Positions 50,331 to 62,656 are shown, counted from the stretch's first letter. The stretch: 64,000 nt of DNA from Paramecium octaurelia (GCA_905182995.1 CAJJDP010000104.1:149015-213014), one strand, 5' to 3'. The notes: generated by a model from the sequence alone, not told the origin. Made by a program: numbers and translations.

Positions 50331-50689
50331 GATATACTGAATGTTTTTTGTTTAAAAATATGAAAACATTAATAATATCCTCATCAAATACAGGAAAATC
50401 TAAGGAATCATTAAATTATAGTTTATTTTTACATTAGTAAAAAGAATATTGTGTTAATTAAAATATCAATAGCGCGATAGATTTTGCTCATATGTAATTG
50501 AATCATGTGTAATATCATTCAACTAATCATTAATAATAATATTTTTTAAATAATAATATTATTGGCAGCTCATAAGGTGTAAAAAATAATTAAAATTGAG
50601 AAATATTTATTTAAAGGCAAATTTTCATACTGCATATTTCATTACACTATAGAATTCGAAATGACCTACTTTTAAATATATTCTTAAAT

Positions 50690-51221
50690 CCAGTTTAATC
50701 CTTCTTAAAGACCTTCACCAGTGATTGAGCAACATAGTTATATAGCCAATTTGAACAAAATTTGTTGATATTTAAATCAACAGCTAATTCTTCTGATTTC
50801 ATTTTTACTAAGTCTTGTTTATTTGCTTCTATCAGAAGGATTTATCCAAGAAGTAAAGGGTCAAGCAACATTCGATGAAATTCAGACTTTGCCTCATCCA
50901 TTCTTTCTTTATCATAAAAATCAATAACATAAATTATCCATTTACTATCCTTCATGTAATGTTTCCAAAGGTTTCTTAATTTGTCTGCTTCTCTCCAATT
51001 TATGTCAAACTTATTACTTGATATTTTTCTAAATTTAATCCTTTTTTGGTTGGAGTTGAGCTTTCCAATGTTCCTAATGTTAATTTGTAATATAGTAGTG
51101 TTCCTGCAGCATCCAATCCTATGATAATTACTACAAGCTTCTAGTTAATTGCAGATAATGAAAAAGGGTTTCCGATTGTTATTAATTTGAATGGTTCATT
51201 TTTAATTTCTATATCTATCAT
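50690..51221 (-). pseudogene. ARF-family small GTPase pseudogene
   Basis: The minus strand starts MIDIEIKNEPFKLITIG and carries KLVVIIIGLDAAG, the ARF P-loop. The Lys-Thr needed to bind GTP is missing: GLDAAG is followed directly by TLLYYKL. Switch-region sequence then shifts frame. Later blocks are recognisable: LRNLWKHYM, IIYVIDFYDKERMDEA, FHRMLLD, the guanine-specificity motif ANKQDL, and in another frame SITGEGLQEGLNWI. With at least two frameshifts and a broken P-loop this cannot be a working GTPase. Confidence 0.75.
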
Positions 51222-51864
51222 TATAACTATTTTTTCTAAATAAGAAAGTAATTAAATGAAAAATTGTCAATTCAATTTATAAATTTGATATAATACTTTT
51301 CAATTAAAATGAGAATTGTAAATTTAGTTACATTTAAATGAGTTAAATTTCTTTCTTTATTCAAGCTACAATCAAAAATTTAAATTTATTTCGCGAACTT
51401 CCATCAAAGTAGTATTTTCGACCAAATAAAGAGATGTTCTAAGAGTATTTTTTGTTTACTTTTTCCAATATTTCAATTTTTTAGATACGAAATTAATATA
51501 TTTTTGAACAATTTTTTGTTAGCAAGAATGCAAAGTTGTCTTTTCCTTCCAAATCAATTTGTTCTTATATTTTTAAAATCTAAACTAAAAGAGTTTATAA
51601 AAATATTTATTTGAGCTGTTAAATTACATTTTTTGTTTAATAATGTTGGATGGTGAATAAAAATTGAAATTCGTGAGATATGAACTATCCCCAATCACTA
51701 GTCCTTAGATTTATTTGATGTTTCAAATATTTTTTAAATTAATATTTACTAACAAATGTTAAAGGATTAATTTGTTAATTGTAATAGAAATAAAAATTAA
51801 ACAAGAGTATCAAACTTTAGAGTACGATTCTTAATAACTTTATTGACTCTTGTTTCTTTATTAT

Positions 51865-52179
51865 TCATAAATCCGATTACTTTCCTCCAAGAGTAGTGAG
51901 TAAAATCTGTAACTCAGTACCCTTTTTAATGTCATAATCTTTTAATTTGTTTTTTGGTTCAAGAGTTTGTTTATTAAGTTAGAGAACAACTTATTGTTAA
52001 TCTCCTGGTAATAGTACTGGAAGAAACTCCATAATTAAGTCTTTCACTTATAAATTTAGATCAACTTCAACATTGTAAATTTTCTTCTTCTCCTAATAAA
52101 CTAAAATAATGTGAGCAAACATTGGAATAGGATTAGAATCCGCATTCGAATTTGTATTGGAAGTGATGTTCTATTTCAT
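51865..52179 (-). CDS. Ubiquitin-like protein ending in LGG plus a short tail
   Basis: A clean 104-residue ORF. A Ser/Asn-rich leader (MKQNITSNTNSNADSNP) is followed by a ubiquitin-like beta-grasp pattern: FAHIILVYQEKKKIYNVEVD, LQVKDLIMEFLPVL, QVVLQLNKQTLEPKNKLKDY, and IKKGTELQILLTTLGG. The di-glycine is followed by KQSDL, a five-residue tail that a protease could remove to expose GG, as in ubiquitin and SUMO precursors. It could be a SUMO- or Urm1-like modifier or a non-conjugated ubiquitin-fold protein. No intron is needed. Confidence 0.65.
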
Positions 52180-54500
52180 TGTATTTTATTTAATGAAAAA
52201 TTTGTTTCATTTATTATTTTATAAATTCAAAAAATATGTAATTAACTTAGATGAATGCTGATTTGGATGAAAAATACTAGTTCATTTAATAATCAAGTTT
52301 TTAAGATTAATCCAAAGTTGAACTCAAAATTTGCTTCTTTTTTAGAGAAAATTTCACATAATATTACATCAATATTTTTGCATCTTATTCTATAGTTTAC
52401 TAAAGGTCAGAATTTCTCAAATTTTCAAATGTATAATCCTGAAATTTATATTAAAATGGATCTATCATGATTTTTTCGAAAATTCTTAAAGAAAACAAAA
52501 AAATCCACCTTCTCAAATACAATATTTCATTTATTTTATTTAATATTCACTAATCAACTTTGAATATCAAATATATTAGTTTTTGAATTCTCGACATATA
52601 CTCACTGATATAACTCTACTGATTTAAATGTAACTAATTAAAAATGCAATTATTGATTGGATTCTAACAATTGTTTTATTTCTTTCATGCATTTTAATCA
52701 ATTCAATGAATTTTGTGATTAAATTCAACAATTCTTATACATTAAATACATTTTTTCTCCTTTTATTCCAATATATTCTCAAAAACTCAAATTTTAAGGT
52801 TGATCTATAGCAATTATTTAAACTAATTTCACAATTATAATTGATTCATTATTTATGAAACTTATGAAATTTTTTAAAAACTGTTGAGAGTCTCTTGAAG
52901 TTATTCTATTCAATCAGACTTCAATTGAAATAAATTTATGAATGGGGTGAAGAAGAAGAATATTTTGAGATTAGATAACAAAAATAAAATTAATAATAAT
53001 TCAATATATAAAACTCTGTCTATTGTATATTTGCATATTAAATAAAAGATCGCAATTAAAGACACTATATTGAACTTTTCGATCTATATTGCTTCTTTAA
53101 CCTCAGTCCTCCTACCAAAAGATATCAAATATTTTGAACAAATACTAATATTGATCAAACCAAAGGCAAACTGCAAATATATTAATAAGTTGTTTATTTA
53201 AGACTGTATATAATCAAGTAGTATCATTACCTGTAATTTTTTAAATGAAGGATGTCCAAAATATTTATACTCCTGATTGATAAGGCTTGGTTTATTAAAA
53301 AAGATTGTCATATTAAAGTTGAATTAAAATAATTAAACAACATTATATGGTTTTCTTTCTAACTTTTTTTAACACAACTTAATTAAATATACTATATTAC
53401 AAATTTTAAACTTTTTTAAATTTCAAGGTTTACTAACTATTTAATGCAACTGAAAAAATTATAGTATATTTTTAATGGTATAGTATCTTTTAAATAGGAA
53501 TAAAGTATAATCTCTTTGGAAAGAAAAATTGTTCTATAAGCCCAACAAAGCGCAAACTAAAAAATGATTGAAGCTATTAAAATTTATTCATCCTTGGGGC
53601 AACAAGTTTTGGTGGTTCTGGATAGATTTTCCTTAAATTACTTCTTTCTAAACAAAAATTTCAAAAACTAAATTTTTATACTACTTTTCATTATATTAGA
53701 ACAAGCAGAATTGTCTGAAAATAGCAGTCTCGCTATTGTGATGATGTGCCTTACCTTTGAGAGGTTGTTATCTTTAATTTTGGTAGGATGTAACTGAATA
53801 AAGTTTTTCTAAGTTTATTGTGAACTAATTTAAAATTCAAGATTTTCTTGATTATTTATATAATTAAGTTCATAAACAGTGAAAAATATGAAGATTTAAT
53901 AAATCTCCCTATTTTCTATTGGATATTTTCAAGATTAATTTTCTTCGTCCTTACCTTTCAATATCAATGCAATAAAAGAACACCTAATTAGAAATCACCA
54001 TAATTACATTTCTAATTATTACAAAAATTTGATTTTAACTACAGATTTTAATTGGTGCTAAAATTTTTTTATAGATCTCTATGCATCATGTCAATTTAAA
54101 AAGGAAGAACAAATTAATTTGAAAGAATTAGTTAGTTATATTAAATCTTAAAATAATTTATTTTCAAACTTTAGAATAGTTATTTATTCTTATTATTTAA
54201 TGGTACATTTATTATCATAAAAATGCTGTTAATTTCCAAAGGTATTTGTTAAATAATTTTTCATTCAAGTAAAATGTCATGCTATAAGGGATTAAAATAA
54301 AAGCTCTATTAACGAATTTTATAATGAAATTAAAAAAACAAATTATAAATCAAATTAGTTAGGATAAGCATTTTTATAAGAAATAGAGTTGCATTTAAGG
54401 CATATGAAAATTTATTAAATAAATGATTCTAAAAAATACATCATAAAATAGATTGAAAACAGCAAATAAATGCTTTTGAATTATATAAAATTAAATATAA
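52180..54500. other. 2.3 kb of AT-rich sequence with no confident gene
   Basis: Only short ORFs are seen. The best is listed at 53564-53797. Another on the plus strand at about 54087-54325 opens at an ATG (MSIQKGRTNQF) but has no recognisable feature. No repeat, RNA gene or transposon end was found by eye. Confidence 0.4.
53564..53797 (+). CDS. Possible small ORF (77 aa)
   Basis: An ATG-to-TGA frame (MIEAIKIYSSLGQQVLVVLD) has slightly higher GC content than its surroundings and alternating polar and hydrophobic segments (FILLFIILEQAELSEN, then LLSLILVGCN). No domain is recognised and no neighbouring exon was found. It may be a fragment of a decayed gene. Confidence 0.25.
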
Positions 54501-56702
54501 ATGGGTTGCTGTGCAACAAATAATAATTATAGTTAATAATTACACCTTATCAGATATTAAACTTTTACAGAGTTCGACATGTGTTATCCATAAGTTTTAT
54601 TGGAATAATTTAATAAATAACTTGATGAGTTAATAATCATATAAGAGGAGATGAACAAATTTATCACAACTTCCGATTTTAGTGAGGAGGATTTTTTAAT
54701 TACTTGCAGGAATTTTTTTGATAGGTATTTTTGTTTGTTAAAGACATATCACTCTTAGAAGACAATAGAGGATTCTATAATAATTGAACAATTAGGAAAA
54801 ATGCGTGAATTTATCTCTAATGTACAAAATGAGATAAAGTCAGCAGATGTTGATTTTGAAAAATGGGAATAAGAATTTTTGGTTAATATAAATTGTCTTG
54901 AACAAGAATCAGGAGAATTGGGTGAATTTTATATTATAGCAAAGAGCGAGCAAAATTTAATAAAAATAATTACCGTTTTGGGTAAATTTGATGATAAAAT
55001 TTTAAACTTTCATTAGGCATGGCTCTAAGATTAAATATCATAATTACGTGAAAGATTATTTCGACAAAGTGAATAAGTTTTATTGAATTACTCTAATTAT
55101 TTAATAAATTATCTGAAAACAGGAAATGATAAAAATCTTTATAAAAACTTACAGGAATTATCTAAGCTAAGTGAAGTAAAGGCAATTGAATAATTAGGAT
55201 ATAGATTAGCATAATAATTGTTGCATTTAAGAGAAAACGAATAGGATATATTGTTCAAATCAGAATTTTTAGATATTGCATATAATTTACAACAAAGTTT
55301 TACCTAGAATTACGACAAATACATAATATAACCTGTAATCGAATAGATGGACGATTTTTTGATTTAAGAAGAGATTTAATTGTCATCATTGACTATATTA
55401 TTGGAAGCATTTGGATTAGCTAAGATGGAGATATTTGACCAAGAATTTTATTGTTTTCACATTCATAAAGCTGAAGCAAGTATAAAAAATATGAAAGAAA
55501 TGTCATAAACCTTCGAATAAACATTTACAAAATACTAATTGCAATTTATAACGAAGTAAAAATAAAATCTATAACATGCTCTACAAATTTTTGAACCTTT
55601 TTATTAATTATCAATGAAAAAAATATCATTAAAAATAGCAGAATAAATTAATTAATATTTTTCAAGGCTTGAATGCATTACGCTAATATTGAATGCTAAA
55701 AAGAGGCAAGAGTAAAAACTCTCAGTTTTCATTTAAAATTATGGATAAAGGTGTTCTCAAGATTTACTTGAACTTCAAAAGAATTCCAATAAATTTTTAG
55801 ATCTCAAGGGTCTCAAATTGAATTAATCGACTGATTAAGTCACCTAAATGATACAAGAATATCAGGTGTCTTTTTAAAAAATGCAATAACTCTACTTATG
55901 CAATTTAGGAGCTCACATTACTAAGGAAGCTGATGAAATTTCTTAACTGACTGAAGATAAACCTAATGAATAGAAGAAAAGAATTGATTAATTAATCTAA
56001 AATATTGATATTGCAATATTAAATGCTAAGACTATTATGATTAAAACAGAGGACACAGACATGATTGAAAAATAATTGACTATCGCACTTGATAAACTTA
56101 TTTATAATAAAGATTCAAAGAAGAGAGCTTCTTAATTAAGCGATTATGCATTAAAACAAAAACAATAGAGAAAATCAACAACTGTTATTAATTCACCTCA
56201 TTAAGAAACAAATAATAGCAAATAAATTAGATAAAGCACTCCTAAAGGTGTCATTGTAACAACTTCTAATAACAATTAAGAACTTGAACCATGGGCTAAA
56301 TTAAAAAGAATTCCATTAAAAATAATCAGTTAATGTGGTAAGTGTGATAGCTATGCTCCATATTAGGTAAAACATGAATTGTGTTAGACTGATTATTTTT
56401 TGGATATGAATGGTTTTGTTAGATGTTCGAAGAGACTAATTTCATCTCCAAAGGAGAAGTCCTGCAAGCTCAAACACATTACTGAGCAATTATTTGTTTG
56501 TCCATATTGCAAGACAAAATTTCAATTAAATTAGTTTCACAAGTTCATTTAAGCAATAATAAAGGGCTTAGATTATGGCAACTTGCCGTTTGAATCTAAG
56601 GATATCTTATTATTTTTTAGAAGAGTTTATGAGGACTTTTCAAAAATATATTATAATTACTAGGTTCATCAACAGAAGCCAAGCCCAGATTCTCATCAAT
56701 GA
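54501..56702 (+). CDS. Coiled-coil protein with MGCC start and C-terminal zinc cluster
   Basis: One uninterrupted frame of 734 codons. The N-terminus MGCCATNN is a classic N-myristoylation (Gly2) plus palmitoylation (Cys3, Cys4) pattern, so attachment to a membrane is likely. Residues about 40-560 are highly helical and Q/E/K-rich. The C-terminal 150 residues hold a cysteine cluster (CGKCDSY, HELC, RCSKR, SCKLKH, CPYCKTKF) that probably binds zinc. One stretch in the cluster looks like an in-frame 21-nt intron (GTAAAACATG...TAG near 56370) but would remove conserved-looking cysteines, so I left it coding. It is convergent with the SHIPPO gene, with stops 52 bp apart. Function is unknown. Confidence 0.75.
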
Positions 56703-56754
56703 AATCAAAATGATATTTATATTGAATTAATTTGTAAAACTATAACTAACTAAA

Positions 56755-57631
56755 TCAATATTCTGATTCATATAGCTTTATTTGAGAATCTAAAACTCTG
56801 TTTGAGTGGTTTAAGAATTGTTAATCTTAGGTTTTCCTTGAATAGATCTAATCGATAAAACTTCGTCTTGGTTCCTTACAAATAATTCTCTTTCCTTGAC
56901 CGCGATGTTTTGATTCAAAATATAGCCCAGAGTCGTTGAGACCATCTGTTTATTTATATGTATTTGGACCTGGACTACTATGTCCTAAATTATTTTCTTA
57001 ACTACTTATTTTTTAAAATCGTTCCTCTTTGCCTATTTTGGAACATCTGGAACTTCTATATCTAGCATAAATAGTCTAACCCATTTAATCAATATCGGTA
57101 GAATCATATTTCCCTGGCCCAGGAATGCAATCCAAGTTTTACTCCTATAAGAAATCTAATTCTGTATCAATAAATTACTAGGTAACCAGTTGGATTATGT
57201 TTTTGGCCTCATAGTGTATTATATTTTTGGATCATAACAATAAGAACAATTATAATTGCCAACTCCAGGATTTCTCTGAATTCCTTAAGTAATATACCCT
57301 AATTCTTTGGTCTTCTAATATGAATATTAATTTATTTGTTAAACTTCTCTTGAAATTCCGAATGAAATTCCTTTCTCTTTAGGCAGATTAAAGAGACCTG
57401 AGATGATATATTATGTTGGAGGAGGAGCATTGCTGAAGGATTTTGTAAAATCTGATCTAGGGCCTTTCCCAATAGAATGACCCCTATTATTTAGGTTTCT
57501 ATTAATATTGTAGTTAGCTGTGATGTAACTAGTCTAATTAATAAATGAGTCTACTTTGTAGCTGTTTACGAAAACCGTTTTGCTTTGGAAAAAGAGTAGG
57601 ACTTTTTTGCTTTATTATTGGTATGTTACAT
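56755..57631 (-). CDS. SHIPPO/STPGR-repeat protein (probable axonemal component)
   Basis: A 275-residue protein with repeated Pro-Gly motifs: NPGVGNYN, IPGPGKYD and SPGPNTY, plus the degenerate APPPTQY. It also has typical KAKRFS and KGISFGIS segments. STPGR/SHIPPO proteins (ODF3 family) bind the outside or lumen of ciliary microtubules. Introns lie at 57529-57554 (26 nt) and 57156-57178 (23 nt), both GTA...TAG. The coding length is then exactly 276 codons. ATG at 57631 is the first in-frame start (MQHTNNKAKKSYS). The next upstream gene on the same strand stops only 72 bp away. Confidence 0.8.
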
Positions 57632-57703
57632 TGTAAAAATTTATTGATAAAATTATTTGATTTATATAAGTATAAAGAAAATCATAAAATAGTTAGATAT
57701 AAA

Positions 57704-58880
57704 TCAAGATGGAATTATTTTATCAATTTTTTTATGTCCACAAGGTCTTGTTATTTTGTAATTTTTGGCATCCAAATAGTTGGTTTAAGTTTTAAATTAA
57801 TTTAAAACTAAATCACTATTCTTCAGATTAAAATATTCAGCATGATTTTTTAGAATTCTTTCCTACCTATACAAACTTTTCATTGAGGAGGGATCAATAT
57901 GAATAATTCGGAACTCTATAAATATAATTTAATTTGGGTCTAGAGATGATTATTTAAAAATCTATTTCTATTCAACTTTACATTTGTATTGGGCTCCTTC
58001 ATAGGTATTTAAATAAAAATCAAAGTATTCTCTTCCTTCAACAGAATATTTCGCAAGTTCGCACCAATTTTTTAAGGTTCCATCCAAATTGAAAATAGTT
58101 GGTAAAGCTTGAGTTTCCTTTAAATGGTCAAACATCATATCTTTTGTTATACCCATTACATCCAAGAATTTTTAATTTAAAATTCTTTATGATAAGACAC
58201 TATTGAGCTGATTAACATTTTAGATGGTGCATTAGAAAGGATATTGAGATACTATTTTTTCTAATTCAAGTAATTCATTTTCTGATAGTAATGTTTAATC
58301 TTTAAAATTGTCAAGAATCTTAAATCTATTTTCGACACATTCTAATGCTTACTCACTATATTGATCATTCATGTTTTTTATAAGCTAACATACCTATTAC
58401 TTTGAGAATTAATCTCTATCATATTGTTCTAAGCTAAAAAAGAACAAGTCAGCATATTGATCAACTCTACAAACTTTATAATTGTATGTGCAAGGATTTT
58501 CTCTTAAACCGCCTAAACAACGCTCCTGTGAACATGACAATGCTAATTTTAATTCAACTGCTGATTTAATAAATGTAGAAAGGGGCCTAGGTACCGTAAG
58601 AATAGGAAGAACAACTTTATTTGAAATTTAATGTTGAGTATCTCTTTACTCTGATAAATATATCAATATATATGTTACTGAGTTTGCATATCGTTTTTGT
58701 AACAGGGCTACATTTATGTTCCTCTTAATTGATATTCTTCCTTAATTTCATTAATAAACTCATTACAAAATTAAAATTAATTATATTTCTAGAAAACATA
58801 TGGTAAATCCTTATATGCTTCAATAGCTAACACTTTCAGAACCCCAGATTTAATTAATTTTTTTTTTTAATTTAAATCAT
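57704..58880 (-). CDS. Hypothetical protein; start requires one extra A in a homopolymer
   Basis: A protein of about 383 residues, helical and acidic in the middle (ALECVENRFKILDNFKDQT) and cysteine-containing near the centre (LSCSQERCLGG, PCTYNYKVC). A C-terminal half-domain, FLDVMGITKDMMFDHLKETQ followed by GREYFDFYLNTYEGAQYKC, has the rhythm of a PAS-like fold; this is inference only. An intron at 58678-58703 (26 nt, GTT...CAG) connects the two frames. The only nearby ATG (58880, MIQIKKKK) is out of frame by one base across an 11-T run at 58858-58868. With twelve the length becomes 384 codons, so I suspect a sequencing indel. Function is unknown. Confidence 0.6.
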
Positions 58881-59374
58881 TAAACAAAATATATCATTTA
58901 TTAACCTTCATAACTAGCATGTTTATTACACCCTTAAAAAGATAAAGATAAAAGGAAGGAGAAACACTATTATTATTAAATAATTTTTTTCAAAATAATT
59001 ATTATCCAAAATGTTATTTTAGATCTTAATCATTATATAACTGAAATTAATTAGAACTATAGCAACCTCCAATAAAAGCACTTTAAATTTAAATATCATT
59101 TAATTTAAGTGGTTTTCACTAAATTTCATCATTAAAAGAAATAGCTATATTAATTATGCCATTTGGGACCTCAAAGTAATAAGCAACTTAATTCACTCAA
59201 GAAATTGATAATTGCTTGAGAAAATAATAATGCCGTAATAAATGTTGTGTTTAATAAAGTTAACTCTCAATATACGTATTATTTTCAGTTGATTATATTA
59301 ATTTAATAGTTGGATTGTAAAATCTGATTTTACAAACTCAAGTTCTTTATTGAAAAGAAACTTTATAGACTTGA
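58881..59374. other. 0.5 kb intergenic, no gene seen
   Basis: AT-rich sequence between two minus-strand genes with no supported ORF. It probably holds the promoter of the gene ending at 57704 and the terminator of the coiled-coil gene. Confidence 0.45.
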
Positions 59375-61125
59375 TCAAGCATTCACTAAAATAAAAATTA
59401 ATAAATTAGATAATTAAAACTAAAATAGATTATTATATTTTTAAAGGTAAAACTAAAAGAAAAATGATTTGAATTCATTAATAAATATTTATTCAGCCAT
59501 TTCATCACTGCTCTAATATAATGCAGCTGCTCTTTCCCATATCATTTCTTCCAGTATATTTTCTGTTATCTAATTTGAATAAGTAAATAATTTACGAAAT
59601 CAATTACTCAATATTCTTAGGATAATACTATTTATCTTAAGTAATGTATTATATTCTTTTTTTTCTATCTTCCATAATTTTAATGATGAATCTACATGAC
59701 AAATCTTTTGATCGCGAACGATCCATAGGATTTACATAATATTACTAATCTCTGCCCAATAATTCAACTGGTACATTTTTAATCAAGTCTAGCTATTTAA
59801 ATATTATGATTATATACTATCTCTCATAAATTGTTATCTAGTTTTTTAGAAATTCTATTCAACTTTGTCTTAATCTAAAGCAATATCTTTAACAGCTTCT
59901 ATGTAATCACACAATGCCATTTACTCATACCCCTATCTTTCTTCTTCCATCTTCTTCATCTCCAAAGTATCCAGTATATCTACCAATTCGAATAGTAAAT
60001 CGTCAATTAAAAATTCAGTTAATTTTTCAGAATGAGTTAGATCATCCTAGAGACTCCTCTTGCTAACAGATGTCCAGGAAAGGATATTCAAGTTGTACAT
60101 AATCAAATTTTCTTAACTAATGGATCTACTTTCCTTTAATTTTATCCAATTTCTAATTGATTTCTTTGTAATATTTATTTGGATTTTGAGGTACAGATTT
60201 AACAATTATTAATGTTTTTCTATTAATGCATCCAATTCATGTTATCTTTGCAATTCTCTATTTTAGATTTCAATCAATTCATTTTTCTTACTTATTATTA
60301 AGGTTGCTATTGAGGTATGAATAATAGCAGTAAATAATAGCAGTACTTTTATTGTATTAAGTCCAAATCTTTTGAATCATATTCTCCGGGTAATAATGGT
60401 TTTTTTGGCTTCGTAACGAATTAAATGAATTCCCTCTTTCCAAATAGGATAATTATTTTATTGAGGTTCAACTTAGATTTCATCTACATTTTTTCAATTT
60501 ACTTTGATTTATCCCATTTCTTTTATTCTTTTGTTTTGGATGGTGATTCTTTATTTTCCATACCCTTTTTTTTAGCATTCATAATATCTTAGGGCAAATC
60601 AGGGTTTTTAATGTTTTAATTTTCTTCAAATTGTGTATTTTACTCAAATTTCAGATTCTTCTCTTTGTCTAATACCCATTATAATTATTCTAATTCTCTC
60701 TTCTATTTCTTCATTTCAGAAACATCTTTCTTATATTGCTCTAATAAAGATAATAATAATTACAATCATCAATCACTTATTCAATATCTTTTATAGTTAT
60801 ATATGATTTAACTGCTGCAGGAAGTGGATTTTAAAATTATCTTTTTTTATTCTCTTTTTCTTTTTCTGTTTCAATTTTTTCTTTTTGCAATTTATTCTTT
60901 TTGCAATTTATTTTCAATTTTGAATATTTCATTCATCTTCAAACTATCAAATGGTTTTGGCTTAGATTCAACCTTGTATCTATTTTATTGTTGTGGTACC
61001 TTTGAATAATTAATTAATAGATATGTAAAATTTTCAAATTTTATTGCTTTTGGTGGCTGAGGCTAATATGTTGGCTAATGTGAACCAAATGCTAACGAGT
61101 TTTAATTATAAAATTAGTTATTCAT
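59375..61125 (-). CDS. Coiled-coil protein, hypothetical, intron models incomplete
   Basis: The gene starts MNNQFYNQNSLAFGSHQPTY with a Pro/Gln-rich N-terminus (QPQPPKAIKF), then long charged helices (YKKDVSEMKKQKRELEQ, KKWDKSKQIEKMQMKSK). A C-terminal helical region includes LTEFLIDDLLFELVDILDTL and ITENILEEMIWERAAALYQ. Introns are clear near 60736-60758 (23 nt) and at 60308-60347, which is 40 nt with a 13-bp internal duplication. A frame change near 60890-60910 in an AT-rich, near-repetitive stretch and others near 60180 and 59590 are unresolved, so the exact protein and stop are uncertain. The last helices recall axonemal scaffold proteins, but I cannot name it. Confidence 0.55.
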
Positions 61126-61167
61126 ATTTTTTAAATATAAATATATATAGATATATACAATAGGAAA

Positions 61168-62630
61168 TCATTACCATCGAAAAATAAAGCTAGACTATCT
61201 TGTTTGTTAAGGAGAGATAGAAGGTAATTATAAATGAATTCTCTTTTAACTATTAACTTTTGGCAACTGTATATCCAAAGAGGACTTATATCTAGATGTT
61301 AAATCTAAAATAATTTCGAATAATATTTACTATAACATCGATTAGAATTCTGCATTTTATTTTTGATAGACACAAGATCTTATGAAGAGGTATCTTTTTT
61401 CAGTTGAATCGTCTTCAAACTCTTAGGTTTGTAATAAGACTTTTGAGGACGGACTATAATGTGTGTTTCTGTGTAGACTCTTTATGATTTTGGAGCATCT
61501 TCATTAAGCATAATCTCATAGATTTCATCAGAGTTTTGAGATTTTATATAGGAACATCCTTCTAAACATTGTTATTTGAATATCTTAGTCATCTGCAATG
61601 CCTTTACTATCTAAGAAAATAATTAAATTTATGTACTAGCTAAAACTTTTAAATAAACCTATATCTTTAAATAATTTCTTTATTTGTAATTGGATGAGAT
61701 TTTCTTTCTTCACCTAGCAACCAAGGATGTTCCAAGCATTATTCAGCTGTCATTCTATCTATTGGACTGTGAGTTATAGTGTTTTTGATGAAATCCTTTG
61801 CCATCCTATAAATATTATTAAATCATAATACTCTGAGAGATGTGATGGATAGTTGATATGAAAATTACCAGAGAGAACTTTGTAATATTCCTTTTTAGTT
61901 TATCCTTCAGTCCAAATGGGATGCAAATTGTTGCATAACATTTTATAGAATATTATTCCAAGAGAAAAGATGTCAAGAGCCTTCTTTAATTTTAATAAAC
62001 TACTTGCGTTTATTCGTAGCCATTAATTAGTTCAGGAGCAATATAATATGGTGTTCCAACTTGTTAGCCAATGATACCTCTACACAAAATTTGATATCCT
62101 AGGCCGAGGTCAATCAATTTTACATGATTGCCATTTGATATAAATATGTTTTCTTATTTAAGCATTGAAAATTACCAGGCTTTAGATCTCTATGTATGAT
62201 TCCTTTGCGATGTAAAAAAGCTAAGGCATTCAATACTTAGAGCATAATGTTCCTTATTTTAAGTTCATCAAGTTTCTATTCTTTCAAAATTACATCTAGA
62301 GTGGTTCCATTCAGTTTTTCCATTATTAGATAGATGAAATTATGAGCAAATAATACCTAATAGGGTTTCAGTAATAATTCTCACCTTGTACAATTTAACA
62401 ATGTTTGGATGAGTGCATTCTTACAAGAGAGATGATTCATTTTCCTGTTCGAAATATGGTGTTATCTAGTTTTTACAAGTAAATACTTTAATAGCAACAA
62501 CTTTATCTAGTTCTTAACTATGAGCTGCAACCACTATTCCAAAACTTCCTTTTCCCAAAACTTCTATATATCTGAAGAAATCACTCAGTAAGATATCGTT
62601 TAAATTTTCAATTAATTATTAAGGGTTCAT
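61168..62630 (-). CDS. Serine/threonine protein kinase with C-terminal extension
   Basis: A 437-residue protein with the kinase domain at about residues 15-275: the Gly loop GKGSFGIV, VVAIKVF, the catalytic loop HRDLKPEN, the metal motif IDLGLG (DLG rather than DFG), APE in TPYYIAPELI, and DIFSLGIIFYKML. No EF-hands follow, so it is not a calcium-dependent kinase of the usual plan; the 160-residue tail is polar and basic. Six introns were placed: 62357-62384, 62153-62175, 61984-62003 (20 nt), 61806-61831, 61611-61636 and 61305-61330. Their removal gives exactly 438 codons. The gene follows the WD40 gene with only 26 bp between them. Confidence 0.85.
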
Positions 62631-62656
62631 TATTTAAATATATTATTAATGCTTCA

